Shown: positions 22,753 to 34,180, counted from the first letter of the stretch. The stretch: 64,000 bases of DNA from Linnemannia schmuckeri (GCA_029449235.1 JANATG010000014.1:1426001-1490000), one strand, 5' to 3'. Made by a program: numbers and translations. The notes: a model not told the origin generated them from the letters alone.

Positions 22753-25700
22753 TCAGGAAGCTGTGCCGAGGATGACAGCGCGACAGGCATCGACAGAGTA
22801 CTTTCCTTGAAGTCCCTTGGTCGAAATCTGCTCCCAGTCGTCGCCCACTTCTAACCATGTCGTCCAAAGTCGGTTCTTGTCCTCGGCTGTCCACTCTGTA
22901 ATGTCGTACAAAGGATTGGGGAATGGGAAGATGGCGGCCAGTTTGGATCGTGCTACAGTCGACTCGGGACTTGATTGTTGTCGGGGTGGTATTTCTGCTG
23001 ATGATGAGTCCGACCCTGAAGCAGTAGCTTCAGAGAGCTGAGGTGTGGGTTGTTTAGGCTGGGAAGTCGCTGTTGCTTGTGGCTGAGACAATGGCTGAGG
23101 TCGAGTTGGATCCAGAACGGCTGGCGCTGGCTGAATTGGCATAGAAATCGGATTGGTGGCGCTTGGTTGGTTGAGTGAGGCAGCAAAAGTCGGAGAGACC
23201 ACGGCAGGCGAACCATCCTTACTGACTTGCTGCTCCTGCACCGTTGTCATCCGCGCCTGCTGTTGCTGAGCCTGGGTCTGCACACTCAACCATGACTGAC
23301 ACTGAGATATCGCTTGTGTAAGTCTCTGGACATGCATCTCTGCAAGGGAGCGCGCCTGTTGCGACAAAGCTTTCCTATGCGCCTGCTGAAGGTCGACCTG
23401 TTCTTGCAAGTGCTGCTTACGCAGAATATCCCGTTTTTGAGAGAGTTGTTGACGCAGCCTTTCGTCCATCGCGTACTTCTCTTTCAGTTGCCGATGCTGC
23501 TGCTGCTGCGACGTGGCCATATTCAAAGGTGCCGTGCCTTGTCCGGCAGTTAGCCCCTGCGGTAACGACGGCCACGATGCTGGCATTATCGGTAGCCCTT
23601 GTTGTAGCAGCTGGTGCTCTTGCAGCAAGATTACACGTCGGCGATCCTGTTCCTGCTTCTGAGCGTGAAGGGCATCGAGCTGCTTCATGACCGCCTTCTC
23701 GCTTTTTAGGACCTGATGCAGCTGGAGTTGAAGCCGCTGGACAGCTTTCTTGGATGCCTCCTGGCGGTGCAAATCCTGCGCCGCCTTCTCCTCCGTATCC
23801 ATCTGCCGCGCCATAAGCATCTGAGTCTCGGTTTGACACATACGGTTGAGATTCGCCATCGCTTGCGCCTGTTGAGTCACCGGAACAGATTGAAGCGCCG
23901 AATACCGCTGTTGCTGTGATGTTGCCAGTTGTACCCTCTGATACGTATGAATTTGCTTAATCCGATCCAGTGTGACCGCTGGCTGCTGCTGCCACTGCTT
24001 CTGCTCATTGAGAATCGTCTGCTGGAGCTGCTGCGTCTGTTGGCGATGCCCTGTCAGTTTGAGACTGAAAACCTGCTCTTGTTGTTGAATCTCTTGTGAT
24101 CGTTTTAGCCAGACTTGTTCCTGATGCCGCCACTTGTTCGCCGCCTGCAAGCGTAACTGTTCGTCAACATGTCGTTGGTTGGCTTGATGTTGAGCTGTCA
24201 TGAGTTGCTGTTCCTGGGCAAGTCTCTCCCTGTCTTGCTGCTGTTGTTTGAGCAGTTGTTCTCTCTCGAGTACGTGTTGTTGGTGTAGTTTATGGAGTTC
24301 AGGACTTTTCCGCATCTGTTGTTGAATGAACTCTTGCATTTGCTGAAGGTGTTGAGAAAACTGCGAAGATGAAGACTGAATAGACTGCGCGGGCTGGCCA
24401 GACGGTTTTGTCGGTTGTGGGCGGTTTATGATTGGTGGTTGTTGAGTACAAGGCGGGGATTGTTGGTTCTGTTGTAAATGTTGTTGTACAAGGTATTGTT
24501 GCTGCTGGTAGTATTGTTGAGTCTCAGGTATTTGTTGCAAGTTCTGATGTTGTTGCTGCTGTGCTCTTTGAAATTGCTGAAGTTGGGACCGTTGTTGCTT
24601 GGTTGATGCAGGGATACGATCAGCGTTGTTCGTCAAGTCGATCACTAACGAGGTGGCCTTTGGAGCAGCTGCAGCAGGTCGCGGTGACAAAGACAGCGAA
24701 GACTGGTTTGGTGTGACTGGTGAAGGCAGACCCGTAGGCACCGGAGTCGACTCCTGTGAAATGTTAAAAAAGGCAGGCATGGGGTTCTCCGGAGAATCTT
24801 GAGAATAGGCAGCCCTGTTCTTCTCGTGGTGGTTCGAAGTGTTGCTGCCGCCTCGCTGTCGAGTCTTGGCCATCTCAATGGTTGCTTCCCGCTGTCGAGC
24901 CTTGGCCGCTTCAATAGCTGCGTCCCGCTGTCGAAGAAGAAAATTGGTTTCAACCTGTTGGTCATGACGCTGAAGTTCCATGGACTGGACACTGTCTATC
25001 AAGACCTGCTTCATCATCGTCAGCTTATGCATCCGCTCATAAGCCTCTGTGTCCTGGGGGAATGAGCTAGGGGGCAGACTGGGTGGTGTGAATGATGCCT
25101 TGGGAAGGGTGTCGTGGTGGGTAGTGAGAAGTGTTGCAGAAAGAGTAGTGTTGGTTGTTGATTTTAGCTCTGTTGTTAATGTTGTTGGTGTCGAAGTTGT
25201 TGTTGTTACTGTTGATGTGACCATCTTGCCGCTAAGGTTTTCAGGCAGTAAGCAGCGTCGAGTACGTTTTGAAAGCTGAAAATCAAGCGATTCATCCAGT
25301 GGGGAGGGTGCTGGGCTAATAAGCGAAGTGCAAGAAGAGGTTGAAGAGGCGGAGGAGCGGAGTGTTGGTGGCGTAACAATAGTGTCCTGCTGACGCGAGC
25401 GATTCTCCTGATCAGCGGTGGCGGTAGTGGCGTTAGAAATTAAAGTGGTGGGAGGCAAATAGACTTCGATGTTTCTAATCTTGCGCTTGCTTCGCCCGGT
25501 GACAACGGGACTCGGTGGAAGATCCTGATCCCGACCTAAACCAGCCTGGCCACTCAATACATTCCGCTGTCGTTTGATCGCTACAGACTGTATCTCCGCT
25601 TTTCTGGCCGCCACTCCTCTGACAGCTATCTCCCAGGCTTTTGCTGCAGCCACGGCCTTCTCCCGCTTAGTTTTGCTAGTGCCAAATGTGTCCTCGTTCA

Positions 25701-27018
25701 CCTCTATAGCGGTCTGTCCCCGTGTAGCTCCTGCCCTTGCCGTCTTCTGCTTTGTAGCCTCCTTCCTGCCGATTTTCTTCTGCATGACGACGTTTTGCTG
25801 TCTGGCGGTCAATCCCTTCGCAGCCCTCGACTCGCTAGATTTTTTCTTCTTGGCAGATTTCCTGGCTTTTGCCTCCTTCTCTGCCTCCTCTCTGGCAGCA
25901 TCGGCCTTGGCAGTATCGGCTTTGGCAGCATCGGCTTTGGCTTTCCGTTTCATAGCCCTGATCTTATTCGCCTCAACTCGTTTGGCCGCTGCCTCGGCGG
26001 CCACAATCCTCTCTTCCTCAAGTCTTTCAGCATCGAGCTTGTCAGCCTCTTCCTGCATTGCTTTAATCCTAGCTGCTTCGTTTCTCTCCTCCTCTTCCTT
26101 GGCCGCCTGGATCCTGATCACCTCAAGTCTCTCTACTTCAAGTCTGTCTGCCTCTTCCTGTGCCGCCTTGGCCTTGGCTGCTTCCACCCTGGCGGTTGCT
26201 TCCTTGATAGCTGAGATTCTGGCTCCGTTCTCAATAGCCGCCGCCTTGATCGCATCCAGAAAAGGTTGTTCCTCCTTAGTGAATGGTCGCCCATCACCAA
26301 AAGTCTGCCAGATGTGTTGACATACTAAAGGCGACGAACTGACAGACCTGGCGACCTTTTCCCAGCGGAACATATCCATCCATGCTGACATCACCACAAC
26401 TGGGTATATCGTGGCTATCTTCTTGGCATCCTCGCTCTCGCTGTCATTATTGTTGCCACTGGCTCGATTTGATGTTGTCATAGAGTTATTGTTGTTCTTG
26501 GAGTGCCATTGTTGATGGTGATGAGTGCCCTTGAGGATGGTAGCCGCACAAGGCTTAAGAGAACGCACAACAAGATCAATCACAGTATCATTGAGCTGCT
26601 CGATCTTGTCCCGTGTCCAAAACTCTTCCAGTCCAGGATCCAAAAACGAGTAGTATCGATCAAAGGCCTCCACGCCTGCAAAAGCCTCAATATCGCCCCA
26701 TGACTGCTCGTCGTCCACCATCCGGATAATTGTCTCGTCATGTTCTGTGCCTGGGGATCCTGGACTGGGAAAGTGGAAGGGAAGAGGCGGTCGGTTGCAG
26801 AAGGTGAGAGGAATGTTTTCCACAGTTGAGAGGGTTGTAGTGATAGCTTTGACTAGAAGTTTTGCCGATGTTGTTGGTGTTGTTGCTGTCGGTGATGCTG
26901 GTGTAAGGGAGTCTTCTTGTTGCTGATATACTACAGAGTGCATTGAGATGTCGGACGGTGCTGCGGGACTGTCGCCTGTTGGCTGGTCAGTGGGCGAGTC
27001 GTCTCCTTGTGGCAGCAT
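22753..27018 (-). CDS. Large Q-rich protein with Myb/SANT-like modules and coiled coil
   Basis: A single open exon, ATG 27018 to stop 22753, 1421 residues. The N-terminal part (about 95-245) contains Trp-spaced helical modules resembling Myb/SANT repeats (DDEQSWGDIEAFAG, then MFRWEKVARSVSSSPLVCQH). From about 250 to 480 comes a long Ala/Glu/Lys/Arg coiled coil with heptad-like EEADRLEVERLEVIRIQ units. The middle is Ser/Thr/Pro-rich; about 790-1300 is very Gln-rich with coiled-coil potential. The last 52 residues form a SANT-like module (WTAEDKNRLWTTWLEVGDDW, then GKYSVDACRAVIL). Likely a nuclear DNA- or chromatin-binding regulator; that role is inference. An upstream exon is possible because the frame stays open a few codons before the ATG. 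A frame of this length without introns is unusual beside its intron-rich neighbours. Confidence 0.75.
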   Translation of the reverse strand: MLPQGDDSPTDQPTGDSPAAPSDISMHSVVYQQQEDSLTPASPTATTPTTSAKLLVKAITTTLSTVENIPLTFCNRPPLPFHFPSPGSPGTEHDETIIRMVDDEQSWGDIEAFAGVEAFDRYYSFLDPGLEEFWTRDKIEQLNDTVIDLVVRSLKPCAATILKGTHHHQQWHSKNNNNSMTTSNRASGNNNDSESEDAKKIATIYPVVVMSAWMDMFRWEKVARSVSSSPLVCQHIWQTFGDGRPFTKEEQPFLDAIKAAAIENGARISAIKEATARVEAAKAKAAQEEADRLEVERLEVIRIQAAKEEEERNEAARIKAMQEEADKLDAERLEEERIVAAEAAAKRVEANKIRAMKRKAKADAAKADTAKADAAREEAEKEAKARKSAKKKKSSESRAAKGLTARQQNVVMQKKIGRKEATKQKTARAGATRGQTAIEVNEDTFGTSKTKREKAVAAAKAWEIAVRGVAARKAEIQSVAIKRQRNVLSGQAGLGRDQDLPPSPVVTGRSKRKIRNIEVYLPPTTLISNATTATADQENRSRQQDTIVTPPTLRSSASSTSSCTSLISPAPSPLDESLDFQLSKRTRRCLLPENLSGKMVTSTVTTTTSTPTTLTTELKSTTNTTLSATLLTTHHDTLPKASFTPPSLPPSSFPQDTEAYERMHKLTMMKQVLIDSVQSMELQRHDQQVETNFLLRQRDAAIEAAKARQREATIEMAKTRQRGGSNTSNHHEKNRAAYSQDSPENPMPAFFNISQESTPVPTGLPSPVTPNQSSLSLSPRPAAAAPKATSLVIDLTNNADRIPASTKQQRSQLQQFQRAQQQQHQNLQQIPETQQYYQQQQYLVQQHLQQNQQSPPCTQQPPIINRPQPTKPSGQPAQSIQSSSSQFSQHLQQMQEFIQQQMRKSPELHKLHQQHVLEREQLLKQQQQDRERLAQEQQLMTAQHQANQRHVDEQLRLQAANKWRHQEQVWLKRSQEIQQQEQVFSLKLTGHRQQTQQLQQTILNEQKQWQQQPAVTLDRIKQIHTYQRVQLATSQQQRYSALQSVPVTQQAQAMANLNRMCQTETQMLMARQMDTEEKAAQDLHRQEASKKAVQRLQLQLHQVLKSEKAVMKQLDALHAQKQEQDRRRVILLQEHQLLQQGLPIMPASWPSLPQGLTAGQGTAPLNMATSQQQQHRQLKEKYAMDERLRQQLSQKRDILRKQHLQEQVDLQQAHRKALSQQARSLAEMHVQRLTQAISQCQSWLSVQTQAQQQQARMTTVQEQQVSKDGSPAVVSPTFAASLNQPSATNPISMPIQPAPAVLDPTRPQPLSQPQATATSQPKQPTPQLSEATASGSDSSSAEIPPRQQSSPESTVARSKLAAIFPFPNPLYDITEWTAEDKNRLWTTWLEVGDDWEQISTKGLQGKYSVDACRAVILGTAS

Positions 27019-27916
27019 GTCCGTTTCGCACACAGTTTGCTGTGAATGTTTCTGTGCTGATGAAAATTAGGGGAACTTTTGTGGAAAATGTTTGTCGAGG
27101 GGAGCGTGGGAAGAGGCGGGGGAAAAATGACGCCGTAAAGAGGGTGATAAGGGAGAAGGGGTTGTAAGAGGGACCACGAACTGATTGTATGTATGCTAAT
27201 GATGTTGATTGTGGGTTGTTGATTGTAAAGTTGTTGATTGTAAAGTTGCTGCTGTGCTGATGCCGGTGAGAGGTTGGTGTTTCAGCTGTTGATTCACTTG
27301 GGTGATGCTGGCGGGTGCACTAGCCAGTGGTGAGTGTGTGCAGAGAAATGAAGAAGAGCGACAAGGGGGTGATGTCTATGAAGAATAAGAACGAGGAAAG
27401 AGTGAGCCCTTGTTAATGACACCTGGTAGACCATTCTTTCCTTCGCTCCGTCTCATATGATCTGTACCTCACTCACAGTAACCCTTTTTTCTCTGTGCTT
27501 GCTTGCAAGGTTAAGTTTGAGTGAGGTGGATGTATACCTTGTATGAGTAAGTGGGGAGAGGGTGGGGGTGAGGAGAGATGCTTGTTTGTCAGCGAGACCA
27601 TAGGGAGGGCCATCACAAGCAAGGCGTGAGTTTGGCGAACAGAGCAGGATAGGGAAGAGAAACAAGAAGCTTGTTCGTGTTTATTTCGCACACTTTTATT
27701 TTTTACAGAAAACGTCACAAGCAATTGATGGTTTTTTTTTGCTTTACGTTAAAACTGGTTGCAAAACTGAACGCGTCGAGGATCTACGGCTGCGCCCGCT
27801 TCGAACAGTGTCGATGAAGCTGAAAGAGAGGCTGAAGTTACTCTCTCAAGCGTTGGCTCTGAATTTGGACGCACCAGCGATCCAGCACGCACCCCATTGC
27901 TTTGCCTTGTCGCCCG
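27019..27916. promoter_or_regulatory. Intergenic region between two minus-strand genes
   Basis: About 900 bp upstream of the Q-rich Myb gene and downstream of the RING-CH stop. A GTTGATTGTAAAGTT unit is tandemly repeated near 27218-27246. No coding sequence is supported. Confidence 0.5.
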
Positions 27917-30341
27917 TTAGGCTTGTACTTCAAGGACCATCATCTCCGCCTTGGCCAAAACACGCCGTGACATCTTGTTCACAAACTGGTATGTCATATA
28001 GACAGACTTGAACAACCCAAACACCAAAATAACAATCATCAATACCCCTCCCACTCCCGCCTCTCCTTGTCGTTCACCACGTCCACCGCGTCGACGACCA
28101 CCACCTCCCAATCCAAACCCTCCAATCCTAAATATGCCTCCTCCGCCACCCATCCACATCGACACAAAAAGTTGTAGGAATCCTATGATACTGACAAAGA
28201 ACGATCCAAACACCATGTGTGTCTTGTCGATCCGAAAGACTGCCCGCAGACTTTCTGGTGTCTTGAAAATCACTATATCCTCCCTCAACCGCATCACTTC
28301 CAGATCATCCTCATCGCTCCTATTGTAAAATAAAAAAAATAAAAAAAAAAAAAAAAAAAAAAAGTATTTGAGTTGACGTGGCCTTTATCTCCGATCGATC
28401 GCTCACATTCCACAGCATCTGTTCACCCATCCATACAATTACAACTGTGTGAACTTACAGGTCGGCGGGATAAATAAACTCCTGAGACTCATCCATCATC
28501 AAATACAGTAACAGCTTCATGGCAAAGCCTGCTGCAAACACCAGCAACGCAAAGGCGACGATCGTAAGCACAAATACCGTCAAGGGGTGGCCAAGATACC
28601 GCGCAAAGCTGGTTCGACGGAACGAGAATTCGTATTTGCAGGTGTCACACTTATAATGGCTCTCACGCTTCGGGCTCCTTGTTCTCCACGCATTCAAGCT
28701 AGATGTCATTGAGAAATGAGAAACGATACCAGTTGTCAATTTTATGTGTCTTCTTCTCAAACTCACCAAGAATACACGCCTAACAACAAAAAAAACAACA
28801 TACCATTCGATGTGCACATATTTCATGGAGCCTTTGCAGAGACAAGGAGAGATAAGGCGTCCCAGAGTGTCTTCCTCATCCGCTCCTCCAAGGCAAATCC
28901 TGCATTGTCGCTCGTCAACCGGAGGATCGTTCAGAGGAACAGCAGCTGGTTGCGGTGCAATGTCTGCATCCAAACCAAGGTTAAGTGCTCCTGGCATGGT
29001 CGACATCGCCCTGGATGCGCTAAAGAACGAACTACGGACGTCATTGCGATCATCCTGTCGCTGGGCACCTCGGTATCGCATTCCAGAAACTGTCGATGAG
29101 CCACCGGTGAGTTCTCGTTCTCCCTCGCTACTACTCCTAGCATCCTCCACTGTTGTCCTGTATCTACCTCTGTCGACTGGTGAAGCTGTGGATGGCAGGG
29201 GAGGATTAGATTGAGTCGGGTCTCGTGTTGTCGTCGTCGTAGTAGCTGTGGGGATTGGTGTTGACTGTGTGGAGAATGCGGGTGTATTTATTGCTGGTAG
29301 TGTTGTCGGTGGTGGTGATGAGGCATTCTCTCCTTGACCGCTCGCGACACTTTGTAGCACCTGCTGGATACCCCTTGATCTGTCACTGTCATTCTTCCCG
29401 TCCTCTGTCTCTGTCACCTTTCCTTCTGCATCCACAGCCGCAGCAGGGGGAGTAACTGTAACGCTCAAAATGTCGTCATCCTCATGGCTGCTATAGTTAT
29501 CGTTGTTGTTGCCGTCCATGCGCGCCTTTCCTTGCGAGAGGGATGTGGGTGAGGGTGTTTGCTTGCCGCTCGAGGGACGAGGAGACATTGAAAAGTTGTC
29601 TCCCTGGTCACTTCCAATCTGCACAAAATCCGAAAAAGAGGGGCTGGTAACACCAATACTTGGGGGTTGATAAGTATCTCTTTCAACTTCGTTGTCTTCG
29701 TCGTCGTCCTGCTGGCTACCCTGGGAAAGCTGGTCGTCTGTGATCGCAGGGCTACTGGAAGTATCGGTATGAGAGTGCGTGGGAGTGAGGGCATGAAAAC
29801 CCGAGCTGCCTGTAAGCGAGTTCTTGCGGGATGGGTTGAGCAAGGAATATTCAGACTCGGAGTTGGAAGACGTGGCTGACCCTGGAATAGAATCCTCGTC
29901 AAGTCCAGGCTGTTGCTGCTGGTCAATTGAGGGAACTTGAAGGGATAGAGGAAACGAGGCAGTGTCGATAGTAGTTGTGTCTGGAGAGGACTCGAGGCCA
30001 TAGTCTGAGGGGAGTGAGAGCAGAGAGGCAGCCGACTCTGCAAGGGTGTCACTAGGAAGGGGTTCTAGGCGATCCTTGTTCAACGAGAGACTACTATTCC
30101 GTTCTCCTCTGCTTGTGGTAGTAGTAACGCTAGAAGTAGGGACTAAGTGGTCGTCCTGACCGACTGTTGCTAATTTCTGTCCTTGGGTGAAGGTGGCAGA
30201 TGCCTGCATGTCAATCCAGTCGTCGTCGTCGTCGTTATTGAGTAGGTTGTCGTCGTAGTCGTTGTCGGGGGTTGAAGTGAACGTGGTTGTTTCCTTTGAC
30301 TTTGCAGTCAGAGGAGTGTCGACAGGTTGGTGCTGTGACAT
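27917..30341 (-). CDS. RING-CH (MARCH-type) membrane E3 ubiquitin ligase
   Basis: Three exons: 30341-28804, 28698-28459 and 28319-27917, in frame, 726 residues. Residues 1 to about 475 are disordered and Ser/Thr/Asp-rich. A C4HC3 RING-CH finger (about 479-545) is split by intron 1: CRICLGG, then ISPCLCKGSMKYVHIEW joining CLNAWR, then YKCDTCKYEF. All eight metal ligands are present. Then come hydrophobic segments: about 555-585 (TVFVLTIVAFALLVFAAGFA), about 628-650 (VFGSFFVSIIGFLQLFVSMW) and about 685-705 (VLMIVILVFGLFKSVYMTYQ). RING-CH proteins ubiquitinate membrane proteins. The segment between the last two TMs is almost pure Gly/Arg (GGGGRRRGGRGERQGEAGVG). Intron 2 carries a 23-nt poly-A run at 28341-28363 (plus strand). 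Confidence 0.9.
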
Positions 30342-30780
30342 TGCTTATTGCTTGGCGACGATGAGTGTGTGCGAAGGTAGACGGTGTGAAGAAACTGAGT
30401 GAAGTGTGAACGAAGAGAGTGATGAAGGGAAGTAAGAACGCAAAAAGAAGGAGATGAGAAAAAGGAGACAAAAGTGTGTGTGAAAGTAGTGGGTCAAAGG
30501 GCAAGAGCAGGAGAATAGAAAGTGGGTTGACTGGCTTGCTCTTGTGCTGGGTCTCACTCGCTCTCTCCCCGACTTTTGTACGCCTTAACTACGTGGAAGT
30601 ACCAAATTCGAAAGGTAAAATTCACAGTCACATAACATGCTGGAACAACATCCCTGCCAACCTCCCTCAATTGGTCCCAGCAAATCAAGAATAACCAAGT
30701 CGACCCGCGACTTTCTTTCTCCCTAAAAGGCAGTAGTCCTGGGAACGACATCTTATCACTCAACAGTCGTCTCGGCTCGA
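30342..30780. promoter_or_regulatory. Upstream region of the RING-CH gene
   Basis: About 440 bp with CT-rich stretches on the coding strand (30370-30540), consistent with a fungal promoter and leader. No gene was seen. Confidence 0.45.
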
Positions 30781-30819
30781 GCCCGTTAGCAGCTACTCTG
30801 TAAAGGTGAAGAGGCTACA

Positions 30820-31510
30820 TATTGGTTTGCATTCCGATCTGCTGATAGAAAGGCCTTGAGCTGGGCAAAGATGAGTTTCTGATTCTCGGATATAGGCGTT
30901 GGTGGTGTCTTGAGATCGGAAGATACATACTGGGTGTCGACAGGAAGTCGACAGGAAGAGACGGTGAAGGCAAGGTGATAGCGCTATCCAGCAGCAAATG
31001 AGCTGTCTTGATGCATGTCTAAGGAGACGCAACCACATCAGGCAGGTTGAGAGTAGTATGAGAAGTATGTATAGCCCTCAGAACACCGCACGTCTCCAGG
31101 GTCATCCGTATAACCTAATTGGTAACTTGTGAGATGATACTAATCTTTTGAAAGGAGAGAGAGTGTCGCTGGAGGGTGGCTCTTACAACAGTTACTTCCA
31201 ATCGGTTAGGTGTCGAATGAAAGTCCAACATCTCCATTTGGTCCTCTGGCAGGATCTCCATGACCTTCAAGGGCCACATATCACTGCCATGCGAGTCGCC
31301 GTTTGGTCTCAGCTATGAATGTCACGCAGGTTGGGGCAGACTCTGCCGATATCCGCTCTATCCGCCCCAGATGGAACAAGTGAACAGCGAACGTACAGTT
31401 TCTCCAGTCCAGGATTTGGCAATGGCGATAGTACCGGCGGTGCAGCACTTCTCTCTGGACTGGCTTCGTCATTCCTCGGAGGACCATCGTCTTCCCTGGC
31501 GTGAGGCAAT
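30820..31510 (-). pseudogene. F-box/LRR-type protein relic (copy A)
   Basis: Minus-strand fragments in shifting frames align with the plus-strand relic at 35.8-37.1 kb. PGLEKLYVRCSLVPSG and GRVCPNLRDIHS (31309-31509) match PGLEKLNMHLSVVPAG and GICPNLCRISY. WPLKVMEILPEDQMEMLDFH (about 31205-31270) matches WPFEILETLPENKL followed by TLDYHSF. QKLIFAQLKAF (about 30850-30890) matches KECLFAQLEIF. The frames are separated by stops and a one-base shift. LRR-type sequence of this sort is typical of the large F-box/LRR families in some fungi; the F-box itself is not visible. Confidence 0.6.
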
Positions 31511-31539
31511 GGAGGCAGTGGAGGCAGTCATGGCGGCGA

Positions 31540-33160
31540 GAACTTGAACGACACGTCAATCACATTGTTTGGCGCCAAGCAGGTTCGAAAACCGACAGAA
31601 GGAACTACCTACCAGATGCAGTTCCAATTGGCCATGGTGGCGGAGACGACGAGCAATAATTATTGGTGGTGGAGGAGCAGCAGCGTCCATGCGAGTACAA
31701 CTACTCTCACCAACAGCAGCTTTGGGCCTTTAACATCAACGATATCAGCAACAACAACAGCAGTAGGTTCCTTCAACAATAACAAGAGCAACTTCAACAG
31801 CAACAACTCCAACAACAACAGCTTCAGTAGCAATCCCAGTCGAAAGCGGACACTCCAAATGCGAACGGCAGCGGCGGTGTGGGCAGCGTGCCGACGCTGA
31901 GCTCGAAATCACCTTCTCCAACAGGAGATGTCATCTCTGGATTCATACCACCGTTAGTCCGGCAACAGGAGCCCGACCCAGAACAAGAGGAAGGACAGGT
32001 TCTGGGCGAAGATGATCTGGAAATGGGCCAAGATATCACCGCTTCTTTATTAACGCCCACACTTCCTGCTGCATCCACCGGTGACATGTGGCGCCTTGAG
32101 GACACCGTCGATTCTGACCGGTGGCGGCGTCTCCTTGGTGAAGGACGGGGAACGATTGAAAAGATGGAAGGTGACGAGATACTCGACAGGGGATGGAGCG
32201 CAAGTGATACCATAGCTCCATCTATCCCCGTGTCGATCGCGTTGCCGACGGTGCTTGTAGCGATCACTGCGCTTGCTACTGCTGTTCCTGCAGCGAAACC
32301 TCCGGCTCCCTCAAGAAAAGAAATCAGCAGACAACACCAAGGCTGCTCGTGCGACGGCTGCCGTAATTTCCAATGGTCCTCCTACTCTGGCGACATCAGC
32401 TGCGCTAGCATCTACAACAACCATCAAGGCGCGCCCTAGCAAGGGCAGTCGGAAAGGCAGCAAGGCTCGCTGCGGCAGCAGCAGCTGCTCCAGTTGCAAC
32501 GAAACCTGTGTCTGTGAGGCCGATCCCTGTCACTGCTGCACCTATTGCGTCAACGGCACCCAGCTCCTCGTTGCAGACGACGATCGGTTTTCCGAACTCA
32601 GCACCCTTCAAGGCACCGCTAACCCCATTCACAACAGCAGCAGTTGCCGTTACATTTCTTACCATAAGGTCAAGCAGGACAATCTCAGCTATCATAACCA
32701 TTTGGGCAACTTCCGCCTGGATTCCAGGTGCACTACTGAGGACAGTTGGCGGAGCAGGAGGTGGGATGCAGGTCCCAATGTCGATCGCCTTGCCTGGACA
32801 GCCTCAACAAGGCCAGATGAACAGCCATCATTTGATGAGCGCAATTCATTAATGACCGCACGCGATGGCGATGGCATTGAGTATGGCAGGTGGAACGAAC
32901 GCAACGTTGATGGGTACAACGATCAGAGTATTCCATGTGCCGATGGTGAGCCAACAACTTCACAACGGCCCGACCAGCAGCGACAACAGCTACCGCAGTA
33001 CATGAATCCGTCGGCGTTTTTGGCAACCTCTAGCACAGCAGACAACCAAGTGTTTGGAAAGGGGAACCAGATGAATACTAAATTGGCGCACTTGGTCAGC
33101 CTGGAGGTGGGGGGGCTAGAGGAGGGCCAAGGGAACCAAATCAGCCAGAGGTAGTGGTGG
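31540..33160 (+). pseudogene. Decayed Gln/Pro/Ala-rich gene, unidentified
   Basis: A run of protein-like plus-strand blocks needs several frame changes. About 31770-31990 is Gln-rich with in-frame TAA and TAG where neighbours are CAA/CAG, followed by KADTPNANGSGGVGSVPTLS. About 31905-32330 is an acidic/Ser/Pro block (GEDDLEMGQDITASLLTPTL, then STGDMWRLEDTVDSDRWRRL). About 32500-32850 is Ala/Pro-rich (VRPIPVTAAPIASTAPSSSL). The final block reads QYMNPSAFLATSSTADNQVF near 32995. No domain was recognised. The pattern fits an inactivated low-complexity regulator. An intron-rich live gene is a less likely alternative, since clean splice pairs were not found. Confidence 0.4.
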
Positions 33161-33549
33161 AAGTGGGAGTGGTGGACAGGGTGGCTTTTTTTCGGATGGA
33201 TTTATGGATTGTAGGATAGTATGAAAGATTTAGGAATGGAGTTTTTTGGTAGGAACTTATGGATGAAAAAAATATCTCAAACTTGTACTTGAAAAAGAAC
33301 CAAAATACTAATACCCATATTTGCCAACCTGACTTCTATTGCTATCTGCGATCTGAGATGTATGGAAATGAAGAGGCAAGCTATGAAGTATGGAAAGAGA
33401 ATTGATATTCTGGCAATAGTACTGTGTTTGGTGAAGGTGTTTGTTGCTGTGGTCAAGAGAGAAAGCGAAAAGTTGTTGCCGGGATCACCCTCGAGAACAA
33501 AAAAAAAACTGCGCTGAATCGTCATGGTCTTGTACGCGGGGCGTAGCAA
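33161..33549. other. Spacer, no gene seen
   Basis: About 390 bp, AT-rich, short frames only. Confidence 0.4.
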
Positions 33550-34180
33550 GGCTGCCGTAGACAAGGGCATGACAGTCCAGCATGACTAGCGAAGGACGAC
33601 TCGAGCCAAATATTTGTCTTTCCACTGCTCGCCCCTTCTCCTCAAACCCATGCTCATGTCAAACAATTCCACAAAGCACAGCTCCTCCAGACCCTGCAAA
33701 CAGATCCAAACCGCTTTCGAGGCTCATCGCGAGGCAATCGAACTGGGAGCACTCGCTTGGCGAGAACTTCGATGGCTACGTGGATGGGAGTCATGGCGCT
33801 TAGTATCCAAGCGAAGGTAGTTGAGATGCACCTATCGTCCTAGTTGCGTATAGATCTGGCGTTGGAGATCGATGCTCTCCTGGGGACTGCTTCTCAAAAC
33901 CAAGACATTTGCTAACTTGTCGTTGATGGTAGATACAACACCGTATGCGGAATTCCTCCGGTTGCGCAACCGAAGCTCTCGAGAGAGGTGCAAGCTCAGT
34001 TCTCACCAACAACATCCGCTGCATGCAAAAATACTGGTGCTTGTTGTCCTTCCGTGCACCCTCGCGTCCTTCCAGGAAGAAACCAAAAATCGTGAGCAAG
34101 GGAGCCGAGCAGAGAGATCGATGTATCTTGGCGCTGCCGTGAAAAAGGAGGGAGAGTGCTCGGTAGCTTAAGGGCTGAGT
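33550..34180 (-). pseudogene. F-box/LRR-type protein relic (copy B)
   Basis: Minus-strand blocks parallel copy C. SLESFGCATGGIPHTVLYLP, then PQESIDLQRQIYTQLG (about 33830-34010) corresponds to GLEIFGCPVVGIPRPDI, then HQDSISLQRRVYT. QFDCLAMSLESG, then GLEELCFVELFDMSMGLRRR, then QWKDKYLARVV (about 33600-33750) corresponds to QHDCLAMTIDSG, then KLETLRVVGLEDMEVSLGD. At least three frame changes and stops are present. Only the 3' portion is recognisable. Confidence 0.6.

Noticed and set aside
25574..26320. 248-codon plus-strand frame rich in Ala/Ser/Leu
   Set aside because: Antisense of the Ala/Glu coiled-coil part of the Q-rich Myb protein; composition is fully explained by the real strand.
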